A stretch of 27,569 bases of DNA from Entrophospora sp. SA101. Its lineage: Eukaryota; Glomeromycota; Glomeromycetes; Entrophosporales; Entrophosporaceae. The position numbers and the translations under genes were made by a program. The DNA lies in NCBI GenBank assembly GCA_958430865.1, contig CAUDNR010001335.1, forward strand, positions 160,698 to 188,266. Reading direction: 5' to 3'. Below the pieces are notes generated by a model, which searched no databases, was not told the origin of the DNA, and saw nothing but the letters and a program-made list of their open reading frames with translations. Position 1 is the first letter of the stretch. Each line of letters starts with the position of its first letter. Positions 19,055 through 27,569 of the stretch are shown in pieces.

Positions 19055-20572
19055 TTAAGATTCTTTGGGGATAAAAGGATCAGTACCACCAGATTTGGCT
19101 ACCAACTCTCTAGGAACAGTATTTAATAAATCCTCATGATTCTTCATAACAGTTGGAAATGGAGGTGGCAGACAATCTGGTGGGAAACATCCACCTTTTT
19201 TAAACAATGAGTCTCTAATTTTAACAAAACTATTATCTGGCCCAGGGACTGCACCCTTCACATATATGATATCTAGATAATTATCAATTTTTAAAACTTT
19301 AAGGTTTTTAACTGTTACAAATGTTCCACCTAGTCTACCAGCCATTTTTTTACCTTTGAAAACTCTACCAGGGTCCTTTAATATTTTTTTTAATTGATTG
19401 ATTGATTGTTAAAAATTTATTTTTTAATTAAATAAAATTACATTAAAGTAAATAATTATCTTACCTGACGTTGACCAGTAGAACCAGCTGAACGATGAGA
19501 CAAAGAAGTCCCATGTGAAGCTGGCATACCTTTGAAATTCCAACGTTTCATCACACCAGCAAAACCTTTACCAATTCTATTTGAATAATAATAATAATAA
19601 TTGTTGTAGTTATTAATTATAAAGTAATTATTGATTAATTGATTAAATATATAAACTTACGATCGACTCTTTACATCTACATATTGACCTGGTACAAAAT
19701 GTGCTGCTGATATTCTTGTTCCTAATAAAATAATAAAAATAAAAATAAAAATAAAAATAAAAATCTTTTTATTTATTTTTAATCCACTCATATATATATC
19801 AATAAATATATAAATATATACCAACAGGTAAGATAGCATCTGAAGTCACAAGAAACTCCTTCAAGGATTCTTTTGGTGTGATATTAGCTTTACGAAAATG
19901 ACCTATTAATTTCATTTCAACATTTTTTGTTTTATCTGTACAACCCAACTGTATCCCAATCAAACCAGGTCTAAAAAATTTATTTTCTAATTTAACTTGG
20001 ATAACTTGAACATTCTCCAACTTTTTTTTATTGTGGGGAAAGAATGAAATGAAAATTATAAGAAAACATATAAAAAGCATAAAGATAATAAATAACCATT
20101 CATTCAATATTAATAAATTATTATTACAATTTAAATGTACCTGTAGTATGGTGACTGGGAGTCTTACACCCCATTCGTCCCATATAGCCGTCATACCTTT
20201 TTTACGAGCAATAGTGCCTACTCTAATAGAATTAGGAGTCCATTCTCGATTTATTACTGTTGATGAAGAAGATAATTGATTATTGGTATCATCGACAGAA
20301 TTAGTATTGTTGCTGCTGCTACTGTTATTATTGTTTCGAGCTTTGTCGTTAGATATTAAATATGGATTTTTATTCGAATTATAATTATTATTAGTTGCTG
20401 TTACTGCTACAAAACTTTTTTTCCTATTTGAATTGGTTGTGTGAAATAAACTTGCATTGCTATTGTTTCTTATTAATAGTAGTAGCAACGGTGGTATAAT
20501 AACAGAATTCTTGTTTTTTGTTGTTGTAATTGAGTTCAAGGAAAAATTTTTTTTTATTAAAAATAAAGACAT
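19055..20572 (-). CDS. mitochondrial large-subunit ribosomal protein uL3m
   Basis: Five exons in phase: 20572-20141, 20020-19822, 19721-19661, 19576-19465, 19375-19055. The product is 374 residues. uL3 helps form the peptidyl-transferase centre of the large subunit; this one is of the bacterial type used in mitoribosomes (MRPL9/MRPL3 family). Residues 1-110 form a basic, Asn/Ser-rich leader consistent with mitochondrial import. The core starts at [19 protein letters not shown], then [31 protein letters not shown]-like [81 protein letters not shown] and [25 protein letters not shown], the hallmark uL3 sequence. All conserved blocks are present, so it is probably functional. The start is the only ATG giving the leader in frame. 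Confidence 0.95.
19731..19764. repeat. AAAAAT hexamer repeat in a uL3m intron
   Basis: Five to six units of AAAAAT lie inside the intron at 19821-19722. It is a simple microsatellite close to the 3' splice site of that intron. Confidence 0.85.
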
Positions 20573-21307
20573 TGATTGATTAAATTATTTGGCTGGTGTT
20601 ACTTTGGGAAAATCAAGAATATATGGAGTTGGGGTGTGTCACACTTGATAGATCAACAAATCTAATTGAACGGATTTTTAAAATGTTACCTGGTGAAATT
20701 TTTTTTTAAAAAAAAAAAATTCTATTTTACGATTTTTTCACAACTGGTATTTATTACCACAAAAATCTCTCTGTAAATTCAAACTAGATATATTATATAT
20801 ACTATAACATACTCGAAAATGAAAACGATATGACTTTTTTTCACGGACTAGTAGGATTATGAAAATATGGATTCGTTGATTTTTGGTTACGATTTCTTAC
20901 ACAATTAATATTTATTACCTGCAAAAATCTCTCTATACAGTCAAACTAGATATATTATAATACAACATACTCGAAAATGAAAACGACATGACTTTTTTTC
21001 ATAGACTAGCAGGATTATGAAAATATGAATTCTTATTATTCTCGTTGATTTTTGGTTACGATTTCTTACACAATTAATATTTATTACCTGCAAAAATCTC
21101 TATATACAGTCAAACTAGATATATTATAGTACAATATACTCGAAAATGAAAACGACATGACTTTTTTCACAGACTAGTAGGATTATGAAAATATGGATTC
21201 TTATTATTCTCGTTGCAATACGATGATTTTAGTGTTTTTTAGTCACGATTTTTTCACAACTGGTATTTATTACCTGAAAAAATCTCTCTATACAGCCAAT
21301 CTAGATA

Positions 21308-22630
21308 CAGTGCGCGAAAAAAGTAATGAGAATAAAATACACTATAATAAAACCCGATTTTCTTCGCCATATTCAACTAGTTAAAGAAACCGGTTGTATC
21401 ACAGGTTTAACAATGTTATTAGATAATGTGATTATGTTTTGTTTTGATTTTTTGTATGTATTTTCCAATTTTATCTTCAATACACCATGACTGAAACTCC
21501 ATTAAAACAACGTTATATGGTTATAACCTCTTCGTGGGAGGCTGGAACTCGTGATGCTGACACTTTACATGATTTGACTTCTATTCCACTTTCCACTATA
21601 TACAAATACATAAAAAAACTCAAAGATGATATTCCTTTGAATCCTCTACCCCGATCTGGCAGGCCAAAGAAACTTTCTCCTAAACAACGTCGTCATCTCG
21701 GTCAACTCGTCTCAGTAAACAAATTTTCTACAAGCACTGAACTTGCAAATATTTTAAACGCCCATAATCTTGACCTAAATGTCAGTAATTGGACAGTGCT
21801 CAATGAACTTCATAACATGCAATATCGCAGTACAGTTCCCAAATCTATCCCTCTTCTTACAACCAGTCACAAACAAAATCGAGTAGCATTTGCCATAAAA
21901 TACAGGAAACAAAACTGGAACAAGGTTATTTTTTCTGACGAAACTACATTCCAGATATTCCGAAATACTCAAAAAGTGTTTTACAAGATCGGTACACAGC
22001 CTCCAATTAAAGCTATGGTAAAACATCCATATAAAATTCACGCATGGGGTGCCTTTTCAGTAAAAGGACCAATTGGCTTCTTCCTTTTTACAGATATAAT
22101 GAACGGTGCCCTTTACCGTAAGATTTTAACTGAAAATCTCTCTGACAATTCAAATACCATCATGGGAAAAAATTGGATGTTCCAGCAGGATAACGATCCG
22201 AAGCATAAAGCTAAGGAAACCATGTAACTTCTTGTGCAACGATGCCCAAAGATAATGGATTGGCCATCCAATAGTCCAGATGTTAACCCAATTGAAAATT
22301 TATGGGCAATTTTAAAGGGTCGTGTAGAGAGAGAAATCAACAAATTATTGGTTAAAAAAAACCAGTTACTACAGATTGCTTTCGTGAGATAATTCAGAAA
22401 GAATGGGAAGGAATCGAAACTGAAACTTTTGTTAATTTAGTTCGTAGTATGTCAAGAAGATTGGAGGATGTGATTGCGGGTAATGGTAATAAGATAAACT
22501 ATTGAGTAGCCTTAAGTAAACTTATTTGTCGTATCACTAACAGTAAATTTGTAAAATTTTATGCACTTATAACCTTTTCTCGTTGTGAAATGAATAAAAA
22601 CATCATTCTCATTACTTTTTTCGTGCACTG
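21308..22630 (+). mobile_element. Tc1/mariner transposon, 1323 bp, defective
   Basis: Terminal inverted repeats of 26 bp (21308-21333 and 22605-22630) start CAGTGCxCGAAAAAAG and differ at one position. TA is duplicated at 21306-21307 and 22631-22632. The element carries one transposase gene with a Tc1-type DD34E layout, broken by one stop and one frameshift. It sits inside a tandem repeat whose other units show the uninterrupted target CTAGATATATTA. The nearly identical termini point to a young insertion that could be moved by an intact transposase elsewhere. Confidence 0.95.
21487..22505 (+). pseudogene. Tc1/mariner transposase, broken (one nonsense, one frameshift)
   Basis: The frame starts at MTETPLKQRYMVITSSWEAG. 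An N-terminal paired-like helix-turn-helix region (about 10-50, LTSIPLSTIYKYIKKL) leads to the GRPKK hook (about 58-62) and a second helix-turn-helix (about 65-115). The catalytic core has SDETTFQIF (first Asp, about 151), FQQDNDPKHKA (second Asp) and [11 protein letters not shown] (Glu, 34 positions after the second Asp, counting the stop). A TAA at 22225-22227 interrupts the frame between the last two catalytic residues. An A-run at 22354-22361 lacks one A, so the end ([16 protein letters not shown], stop at 22503-22505) is in another frame. Intact length would be about 339 residues, normal for Tc1. Confidence 0.93.
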
Positions 22631-22777
22631 TATATTATACTACAATATAATCGAAAATGAAAACGACATGACTTTTTTTCACGGACTAGTAGGATTATGA
22701 AAAAATGTGTTTTTATTATACCCGTTACACTATTGGCAATTTTTGATCGTAATTTTTTCATCAATGGTATTTGTTAC

Positions 22778-23930
22778 GCTCCCAATATGGAGCGGTCTGT
22801 ACTAGGAAAATCAAACTTCCAGCTGGTTTTTTTATTTCAAGTTTTTATAATAATCTACAGTCAGAGATCATAAATGCACCCTCCTCCCTTGGGAACCAAG
22901 TTTTATGGAGGGTGTGCATTTATAGAGGGAGCAATTTCATTGGTTGCACACGATACACAGCATACACACTTGGGACTAGGAAAATCAACCTCTGGGGTCT
23001 CGGGACCAAAATCAAGATTTTTGATTCAATTTATACTATTATACAAGGATTATAAATGTTAAAAGTTTTGAGTGATGTTATCATAATGAAACCTTGTACA
23101 ATCGAGTTTTCTTTGTTTTCGTAACGATTTTTCTTTTAAAAATTGACCATCATTTGCGCACATTTAATTTTAACTAATTTTAATACGGGAAATGCTGTAA
23201 CAAACCAGACAAAGTGAACATTAGCACGACAAGAATTTCGGGGATCAAAATTTAGTCATGCAATTATTAAAATCTCCCATCTGTTGTTATCTTTGGTTTT
23301 TCTTAATATTGAGTGATATATAGAATTACAGTATCTATGAACCAGAAATTCGATTAGTATATATGACAAAATCAAAGTGACTGGTGAGTGTAATCAGGCA
23401 TTTCCATCATCACCTTATTCTTTTATTTTCAGATATTCAGATATTCTTCATTTTGCAGTTTTGCAATTAACTATTGAAGATGTATAAAATTCGTTGATAA
23501 GCATTTGATTTTTCATTTTAAACAGAGCAGATAAAGGATAACCTACCTCCTTTTATACAATTTGAAGTGTTTCAAGAATTTCAAGAATCGAATTTTTTAT
23601 CCATGGAAATTATGTGTGATCACATTATGGAAATCCCGGCCAATTTAATTGGTATGAATTGCGGAAATTATTAATCAAGATCAAACATTATACTCATCTT
23701 TAGTTAGTCTTCTTCTGTAATGATTAGCAACAACCCATTTTATTGATTTAAAAAAATAAAAAATAAAAACTATTTAAAAAAAATTATAACAATAAAACTA
23801 CAATAATGCGAAAATTATAATAATACAAAAAATTATAATATTACAAAAACCTACAATAATGCAAAAATTATAAATAATGCAAAAAATATAATAATAATAA
23901 AAGTTCACGAAGTTACGAACTCGTTGATTC
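22778..23930. other. intergenic region with repeat debris
   Basis: The stretch 22778-23060 holds a foldback (22870-22923) and two copies of a CTAGGAAAATCAA motif (about 22803 and 22977), so it is probably the remains of small transposons. Open frames at 22771-23055 and 22874-23062 overlap this foldback and are not genes. 23060-23930 is AT-rich, with an ATAATGCAAAAATTATAA-like short tandem motif at 23800-23890. I see no coding signal. Confidence 0.45.
22870..22923. repeat. short foldback repeat, MITE-like
   Basis: ATAAATGCACCCTCC (22870-22884) pairs with GGAGGGTGTGCATTTAT (22907-22923), with a two-base bulge and a 22-base loop. A related ATAAGTGCACCC motif preceded by CAGTCAACCCTCC occurs at about 17495-17523, suggesting a dispersed family. 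Confidence 0.6.
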
Positions 23931-24663
23931 TCAAGGCGCAAAATTTATATTGATAATATCCTGACAGACTTGCCATTCTTCAACAAGCTGAACAAAATTA
24001 TAAAATGTTTCGATTTGTCATTTCTCAATGGACCAAACAAGAATATCTAACGCTTCAATTTGCCGTTCCCCAATAAACTGAACAATGTCAACATATAGAT
24101 CGCCAACGTCCGTTAATATGATGTATATCCTGATGTTCTAGCTCTTCTCATGTTCCAGAGGCAGGGTTGGTAAATATGCGGTCCATCGGTGGTCTATTGG
24201 TGATTAATTGAGTCCATTAGTATAACACTTTAATCATATTTAATATTTTATTAATGGAAATGGACCAATTAGTTCTCAATGGACTAATCAGTTTGCTAAC
24301 CCTGCCAGAGGTAAATTTGTCCTTAGAAGGGACTACAAAGATTCCAATTGTAGCGCCTTTGTGAATCCAGATACAGTATTGTGCAATTGGAACATTATAA
24401 CATTATTGAAATATTCCAATGAAATTTTATTGTAACCATAAATGGCATAACACTGCCTAGATAGAACCCTTCTATGTCACATAGGACTGTGGGACCTACA
24501 ATAAATAATAAATTAACAAAGATTTATATATATTTAATCTACATATACAGCAGATATATTCAACACGTTACTTATATTGCGTCTCCATTGTTTACACTGT
24601 ATCAACAACAAATATCCCTCGTGATTTCCAAATAAATCCATACCACTGTTCCCTGGCCGAAGT
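23931..24663 (-). pseudogene. Mrr-like restriction-endonuclease-fold protein, broken and split by a MITE
   Basis: Read right to left. An exon after an AG at 24664 reads PGNSGMDLFGNHEGYLLLIQ CKQW, the G-x-x-G-x-D...QCK pattern of PD-(D/E)xK nucleases of the Mrr type. The usual second Gly-Asp (GDGGxD) is GNSGMD here. After an intron, PTVLCDIEG near 24495-24470 fits the following helix. Next come IHKGATIGIFVVPSKDKFTS (about 24375-24312), the MITE, then a stop and frameshift, then IILTDVGDLYVDIVQFIGER, QIEALDILVWSIEK, TGA at 24020-24018, and QIETFYNFVQLVEEWQVCQD to a stop at 23933-23931. Proteins of this fold are numerous in mycorrhizal fungi (recall); their role is unknown. The 5' exons are not identified. 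Confidence 0.68.
24155..24311. mobile_element. hAT-like MITE, 143 bp, with 7-bp target duplication
   Basis: The element body 24162-24304 starts CAGGGTTGGTAAA and ends TTTGCTAACCCTG, imperfect terminal inverted repeats of the CAGGG type common in hAT elements. CCAGAGG is repeated directly outside both ends (24155-24161 and 24305-24311). hAT elements normally make 8-bp duplications, so one base may have changed or the family differs. It sits inside the FTSG codons of the Mrr-like pseudogene: removing it plus one CCAGAGG restores the local sequence through KDKFTSGT. Confidence 0.88.
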
Positions 24664-25787
24664 CTGAAATATCAAAAATAAAAAAAAATGAGCATTTGTG
24701 TCATTATTGTCAAGAACCAAAGAAGAACGTTCACAATTGCATGTAACTGCGGCCACGATGTGCTTTCAATTCAATGTTTATGTATCCTACTCACTACAAA
24801 AACCAGGGCTCAGGCCAATGCATTTTTTTCGGTAATGGAGTTCGAACATTCACAGCAGGTAGTCCACCGTACATCAAGTCTGAATACCTGACTGGCAACT
24901 TTCACAAGCTGTGGCCACGAAGAGCTTTCGATCCTCTGATTTACACCTATCTGTTATATATAATCGATTGAAAACATATTCTATAATCTTAAAAGGAAAT
25001 AAACCACGTTATAAATATAATTAATATTTTTTATAACAAAATCAATCACAAGCAATAAATTTTCATAATAATTTCGATATACCTGATATTGGTTCATTCT
25101 AGCAATTCAAACGACAAGAATACTTGAGAAAAGCGAAGCGATGTATAAAGAAAAATTTTTCACAAGAAAATTAAAAGGATTTGATGATTAAATTTTTATA
25201 TAATGATAATTCTGAATATATATATATGTATATATACTTAATAAAATTTGTATATTTGTTTTGATTATTACTAAAAAAAATCCATTTTTTCACGGGGCAC
25301 AGCATGTCACGTTAAATCATTTGTAACACATATGAATTGATCAACAAAGGGGTTCCAATTTTTCTAGAATCGAATTCCAAATTTGGTAAAATAATTGACT
25401 GTATTGTGGAACTTAACAAATTGAACTCTAAAATGAGTTTGCCCCACATTATTCAAAAACAAATCTTTTAGGAAAATTTCACTGTAAAAATAATTAATTA
25501 GATTAAATTAATTCATTCATTCACTCATTCACGTGAAACAATTTCTACTTGTAAGTTTGTGTAACTTCTGCATGCACCTTTTGGGGTTTGTCATATTACA
25601 TAATCATATTAATATACGCGCGCTTTAATAAAACCCTCGAAATCTTTTTTAAAAAATAAGGTTTAATATTAATTAGAAACATAAAAAACAAAAACATCAA
25701 TATCGTCCAATTTTTTTCTCTTTTCATTTATACTTATTTATCTTTCTTTCTCAAATATTAAACATAATTAACTACACTGGTTCAACT
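24664..25787. other. intergenic region upstream of the RasGEF gene
   Basis: 24690-24960 is less AT-rich than its surroundings and has two overlapping plus-strand frames of 65-67 codons (one contains FMYPTHYKNQGSGQCIFFGN). I cannot assign them; they may be part of the decayed locus to the left or another relic. 24970-25787 is AT-rich, with an ATTC/ATTCATTCACTCATTCAC tract near 25510-25530 and a CACGTG at about 25530. The RasGEF promoter must lie here. Confidence 0.4.
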
Positions 25788-27492
25788 ATGAGCGATTGGG
25801 AAGGCCTTTATAACATTGCAACAAGTGATTATCATAATGAAAACCTTAAGGTATAAAGGTTTATAAAAAAAATAATGATAATGATAATGATAAATTTAAC
25901 AACAAATTTTACTTAAACATAGGATTCATACAGTAATTATTTGAAGACTGCCAATGCATTGATCTATAAACTAGGACATGAGGTTACTTTTATCAACAGA
26001 GGTAGATATTATTGTTAGCTTGTATAATTTTATTTATTTTTATTATTGTCAGTTATTCATTCTTTTTTAAAAAAAAATTATGTAGATAGTATTAAATCAA
26101 GACCTCATAATAGTGCTCAATTGTTTAGTCAACTTAAAACATGTGTACAAAAATTAGAAGATATTCTTCAAAATAAAGTTACAGTAGGCAACCTACCATC
26201 TTCACAACCTTCATACATTTCCGATTTTGTTTCTTCATTAAATACCAAAAATCCAACCCCAATACATCTGCCACTTATTCCATTTTCTCCTCTATCTAAA
26301 AAAGTATTATACTACTCTCAAGAACTAGATAAGACTAAAGCGAAAATTGAAAAAATCAAACAACAAAGCCCTAAAAAAAAAATGGAAGATGAATTTCATC
26401 ACAATCAACTTCGTAAAATAGAGGAGGAATTAAGAACCATCGAAACAAATGCTGTTAAGGTTAACAATGATATCAAACTTATTTCTGAAGTAAATTTACT
26501 ATACTGGGATGCTGATGCTATTGCTTTACAGTTGACAATAATTGAAAGTGATCTTTTTAGAAAAATTGATTTCAAAAAAGATTTTCATATAAAGGACAAA
26601 AAAAATTCAAGGGCACAAGCTTGTCTAGACTTTCATCGTTATCTAACCAACAGTTTTTTACATCAATTTATTATTTCTATCACTGATAATGTTAAACCTT
26701 CTCGAAGAGCTTCTTCATTTAGTAGTGATAGTGGTGGTGATTCTCAACATCTACATGAAAATATAATAACTCATGCCATAAGAATATCTTGTTATCTGTT
26801 AAATGTTTATCGTAATTTCAATAGTTTTGCTGCAATAATCAAAGCTTTAACATCGCCAGAATTATATAGAATACGTAAATTATGGGATAGTTTACCTGTT
26901 GATACAATTCAAATTCTAAAAGATCTATCCTGCTTCATCAAAAAAGATAATGAATATAAAGCATATAAGGAGCTTCTTTTTCAAAAATTAGAAATTTTCC
27001 GTGAAAATGATCAAGGGGTGGTGGTTATTCCATGGATGCAACCTCACTATGAGGAAATTAAACAAATAAATCACTCTTACACCACAGGGAAATCTGGAAA
27101 CTCCTCAGAGATTATGCTCTCTCCTCCAGGCGTACGTAAATCAATGACAATTTGTTCTTTGCTTGAACAATGTCAGTATAACATCACTTCACAAGATTAC
27201 GATAGCGATGATTTAGCCGTCAATCTTAAGACTACTTCTAGTAATTTACCTCTTGCGAAAGATAAAATTACTATGGATGGTTTAAATATTAGATTACCAT
27301 GTGATCTTTCACAGTTAGGACTTGGTGATTTAAAGCTACATCATTGGCTGGTATCACGTGCTTATCTTAATAAACAACAATTAGTTGACGAAAGTATTTT
27401 TATTGAACCATTAATTGAAAATGAACATATCCCTTACATTGAAGAGGAGGAGGAAGAGGATGAAGAGGATGAAGATATTAGTGTTGGTAGAT

Positions 27493-27569
<77 letters not shown>
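25788..27569 (+). CDS. Ras-family guanine nucleotide exchange factor (RasGEF/CDC25 domain), 3' end cut off
   Basis: Exons 25788-25850, 25923-26001 and 26086 to the window end give 542 residues with no stop yet. RasGEFs load Ras-type GTPases with GTP at membranes. Residues 1-47 (WEGLYNIATSDYHNENLK, DSYSNYLKTANALIYKLGHE) form helices resembling an MIT-type bundle, which I cannot confirm. Residues 100-175 are a charged coiled coil (KIEKIKQQSPKKKMEDEFHH, EEELRTIETNAVK). The catalytic region (about 183-375) reads VNLLYWDADAIALQLTIIES DLF, LNVYRNFNSFAAIIKALTSP, LYRIRKLWDSLP, ...KAYKELLFQ, VVIPWMQPHYEEI, fitting RasGEF helices, including the NFNS segment before the helical hairpin. After it comes LSQLGLGDLKLHHWLVSRAY, then an acidic stretch and poly-Asp. 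The start ATG follows an AT-rich leader and gives correct phase at both introns. Confidence 0.82.
27495..27569 (+). repeat. (GAT)25 trinucleotide run coding for poly-Asp, reaching the window end
   Basis: Twenty-five uninterrupted GAT codons follow an acidic stretch (IEEEEEEDEEDEDISVGRY) in frame with the RasGEF gene and run off the window. The true length is unknown, and such a pure run is prone to slippage or assembly collapse. Confidence 0.95.

Larger units (their letters stand above)
20726..22777. repeat. tandem array of 158-186 bp units, interrupted by a transposon
   Basis: Units share, in order: ACGATTTxTTxCACAA, TATTTATTACC, AAAAATCTCTxT, CAGTCAAACTAGATATATTA, CTCGAAAATGAAAACGA and GGACTAGTAGGATTATGAAA. 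The anchor CGAAAATGAA starts at 20814, 20972, 21141 and 22652. The spacings are 158, 169 and, after removing the inserted element and its TA, 186 bases. The array therefore has about four units, 85-95% alike by eye. It has no coding content. It could be a minisatellite or the inner repeats of an unknown transposon. Confidence 0.88.

Noticed and set aside
22771..23062. Two overlapping ORFs of 62 and 94 codons
   Set aside because: They run through the foldback at 22870-22923 and repeat debris; the apparent protein follows the inverted repeat.

Overview
The window looks like nuclear DNA of an early-diverging filamentous fungus, most likely an arbuscular mycorrhizal fungus (Glomeromycotina). It is extremely AT-rich, and its genes carry many short introns (about 65-250 bp, GTxxxx...AG). 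It holds decayed transposon and multi-gene-family relics that I associate with Rhizophagus-type genomes: an RWPN-type kinase, an Mrr-like nuclease-fold protein and a DDE-transposon protein. The lineage is an inference; the AT bias and exon structure are read directly.

Layout, left to right. 57-488: C-terminal end of a broken protein kinase gene. 958-1362: relic of a transposon-type protein. 1740-3948: unprocessed, multiply broken threonine dehydratase (ILV1) pseudogene. 4451-4774 (-): intact two-exon G-protein gamma subunit, absent from simple ORF scans. 4775-7436: mostly gene-free, with a small foldback repeat and a decayed Lys/Glu-rich coding remnant. 7437-8289: RACK1/Asc1-type WD40 pseudogene. 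8393-10486 (-): intact 11-exon family X DNA polymerase. 10915-11565: single-exon, single-pass membrane protein, divergent from the polymerase. 12981-16710: intact 14-exon WAC/DDT/WHIM protein (Itc1/Acf1-like ISWI partner). 17967-18073: foldback MITE. 18156-18797: pseudogene of a PP1 inhibitor-3/Ypi1-type protein. 19055-20572 (-): intact five-exon mitochondrial ribosomal protein uL3m. 20726-22777: tandem array interrupted by a Tc1/mariner element (21308-22630) whose empty site can be read from the neighbouring units. 23931-24663 (-): Mrr-like nuclease-fold pseudogene split by a hAT-like MITE. 25788 to the end: RasGEF gene, cut by the window edge inside a run of 25 GAT codons.

The genes do not form an operon or one pathway. 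The clearest pattern is the alternation of intact, correctly spliced housekeeping genes with broken copies of other conserved genes (ILV1, RACK1, Ypi1, kinase, Mrr-like). The broken copies keep intron traces, so they are DNA-level duplicates or in-place decay rather than retrocopies. The neighbouring intact genes (PolX, Itc1-like, uL3m, G-gamma) keep perfect reading phase across about 32 exons, which argues against poor base calling as the cause. I did not see a clearly new defence or metabolic system. The strongest leads are the G-gamma subunit with an unusual CEVL tail, the PolX enzyme with a mitochondrial-like leader, and the nested transposon insertions.
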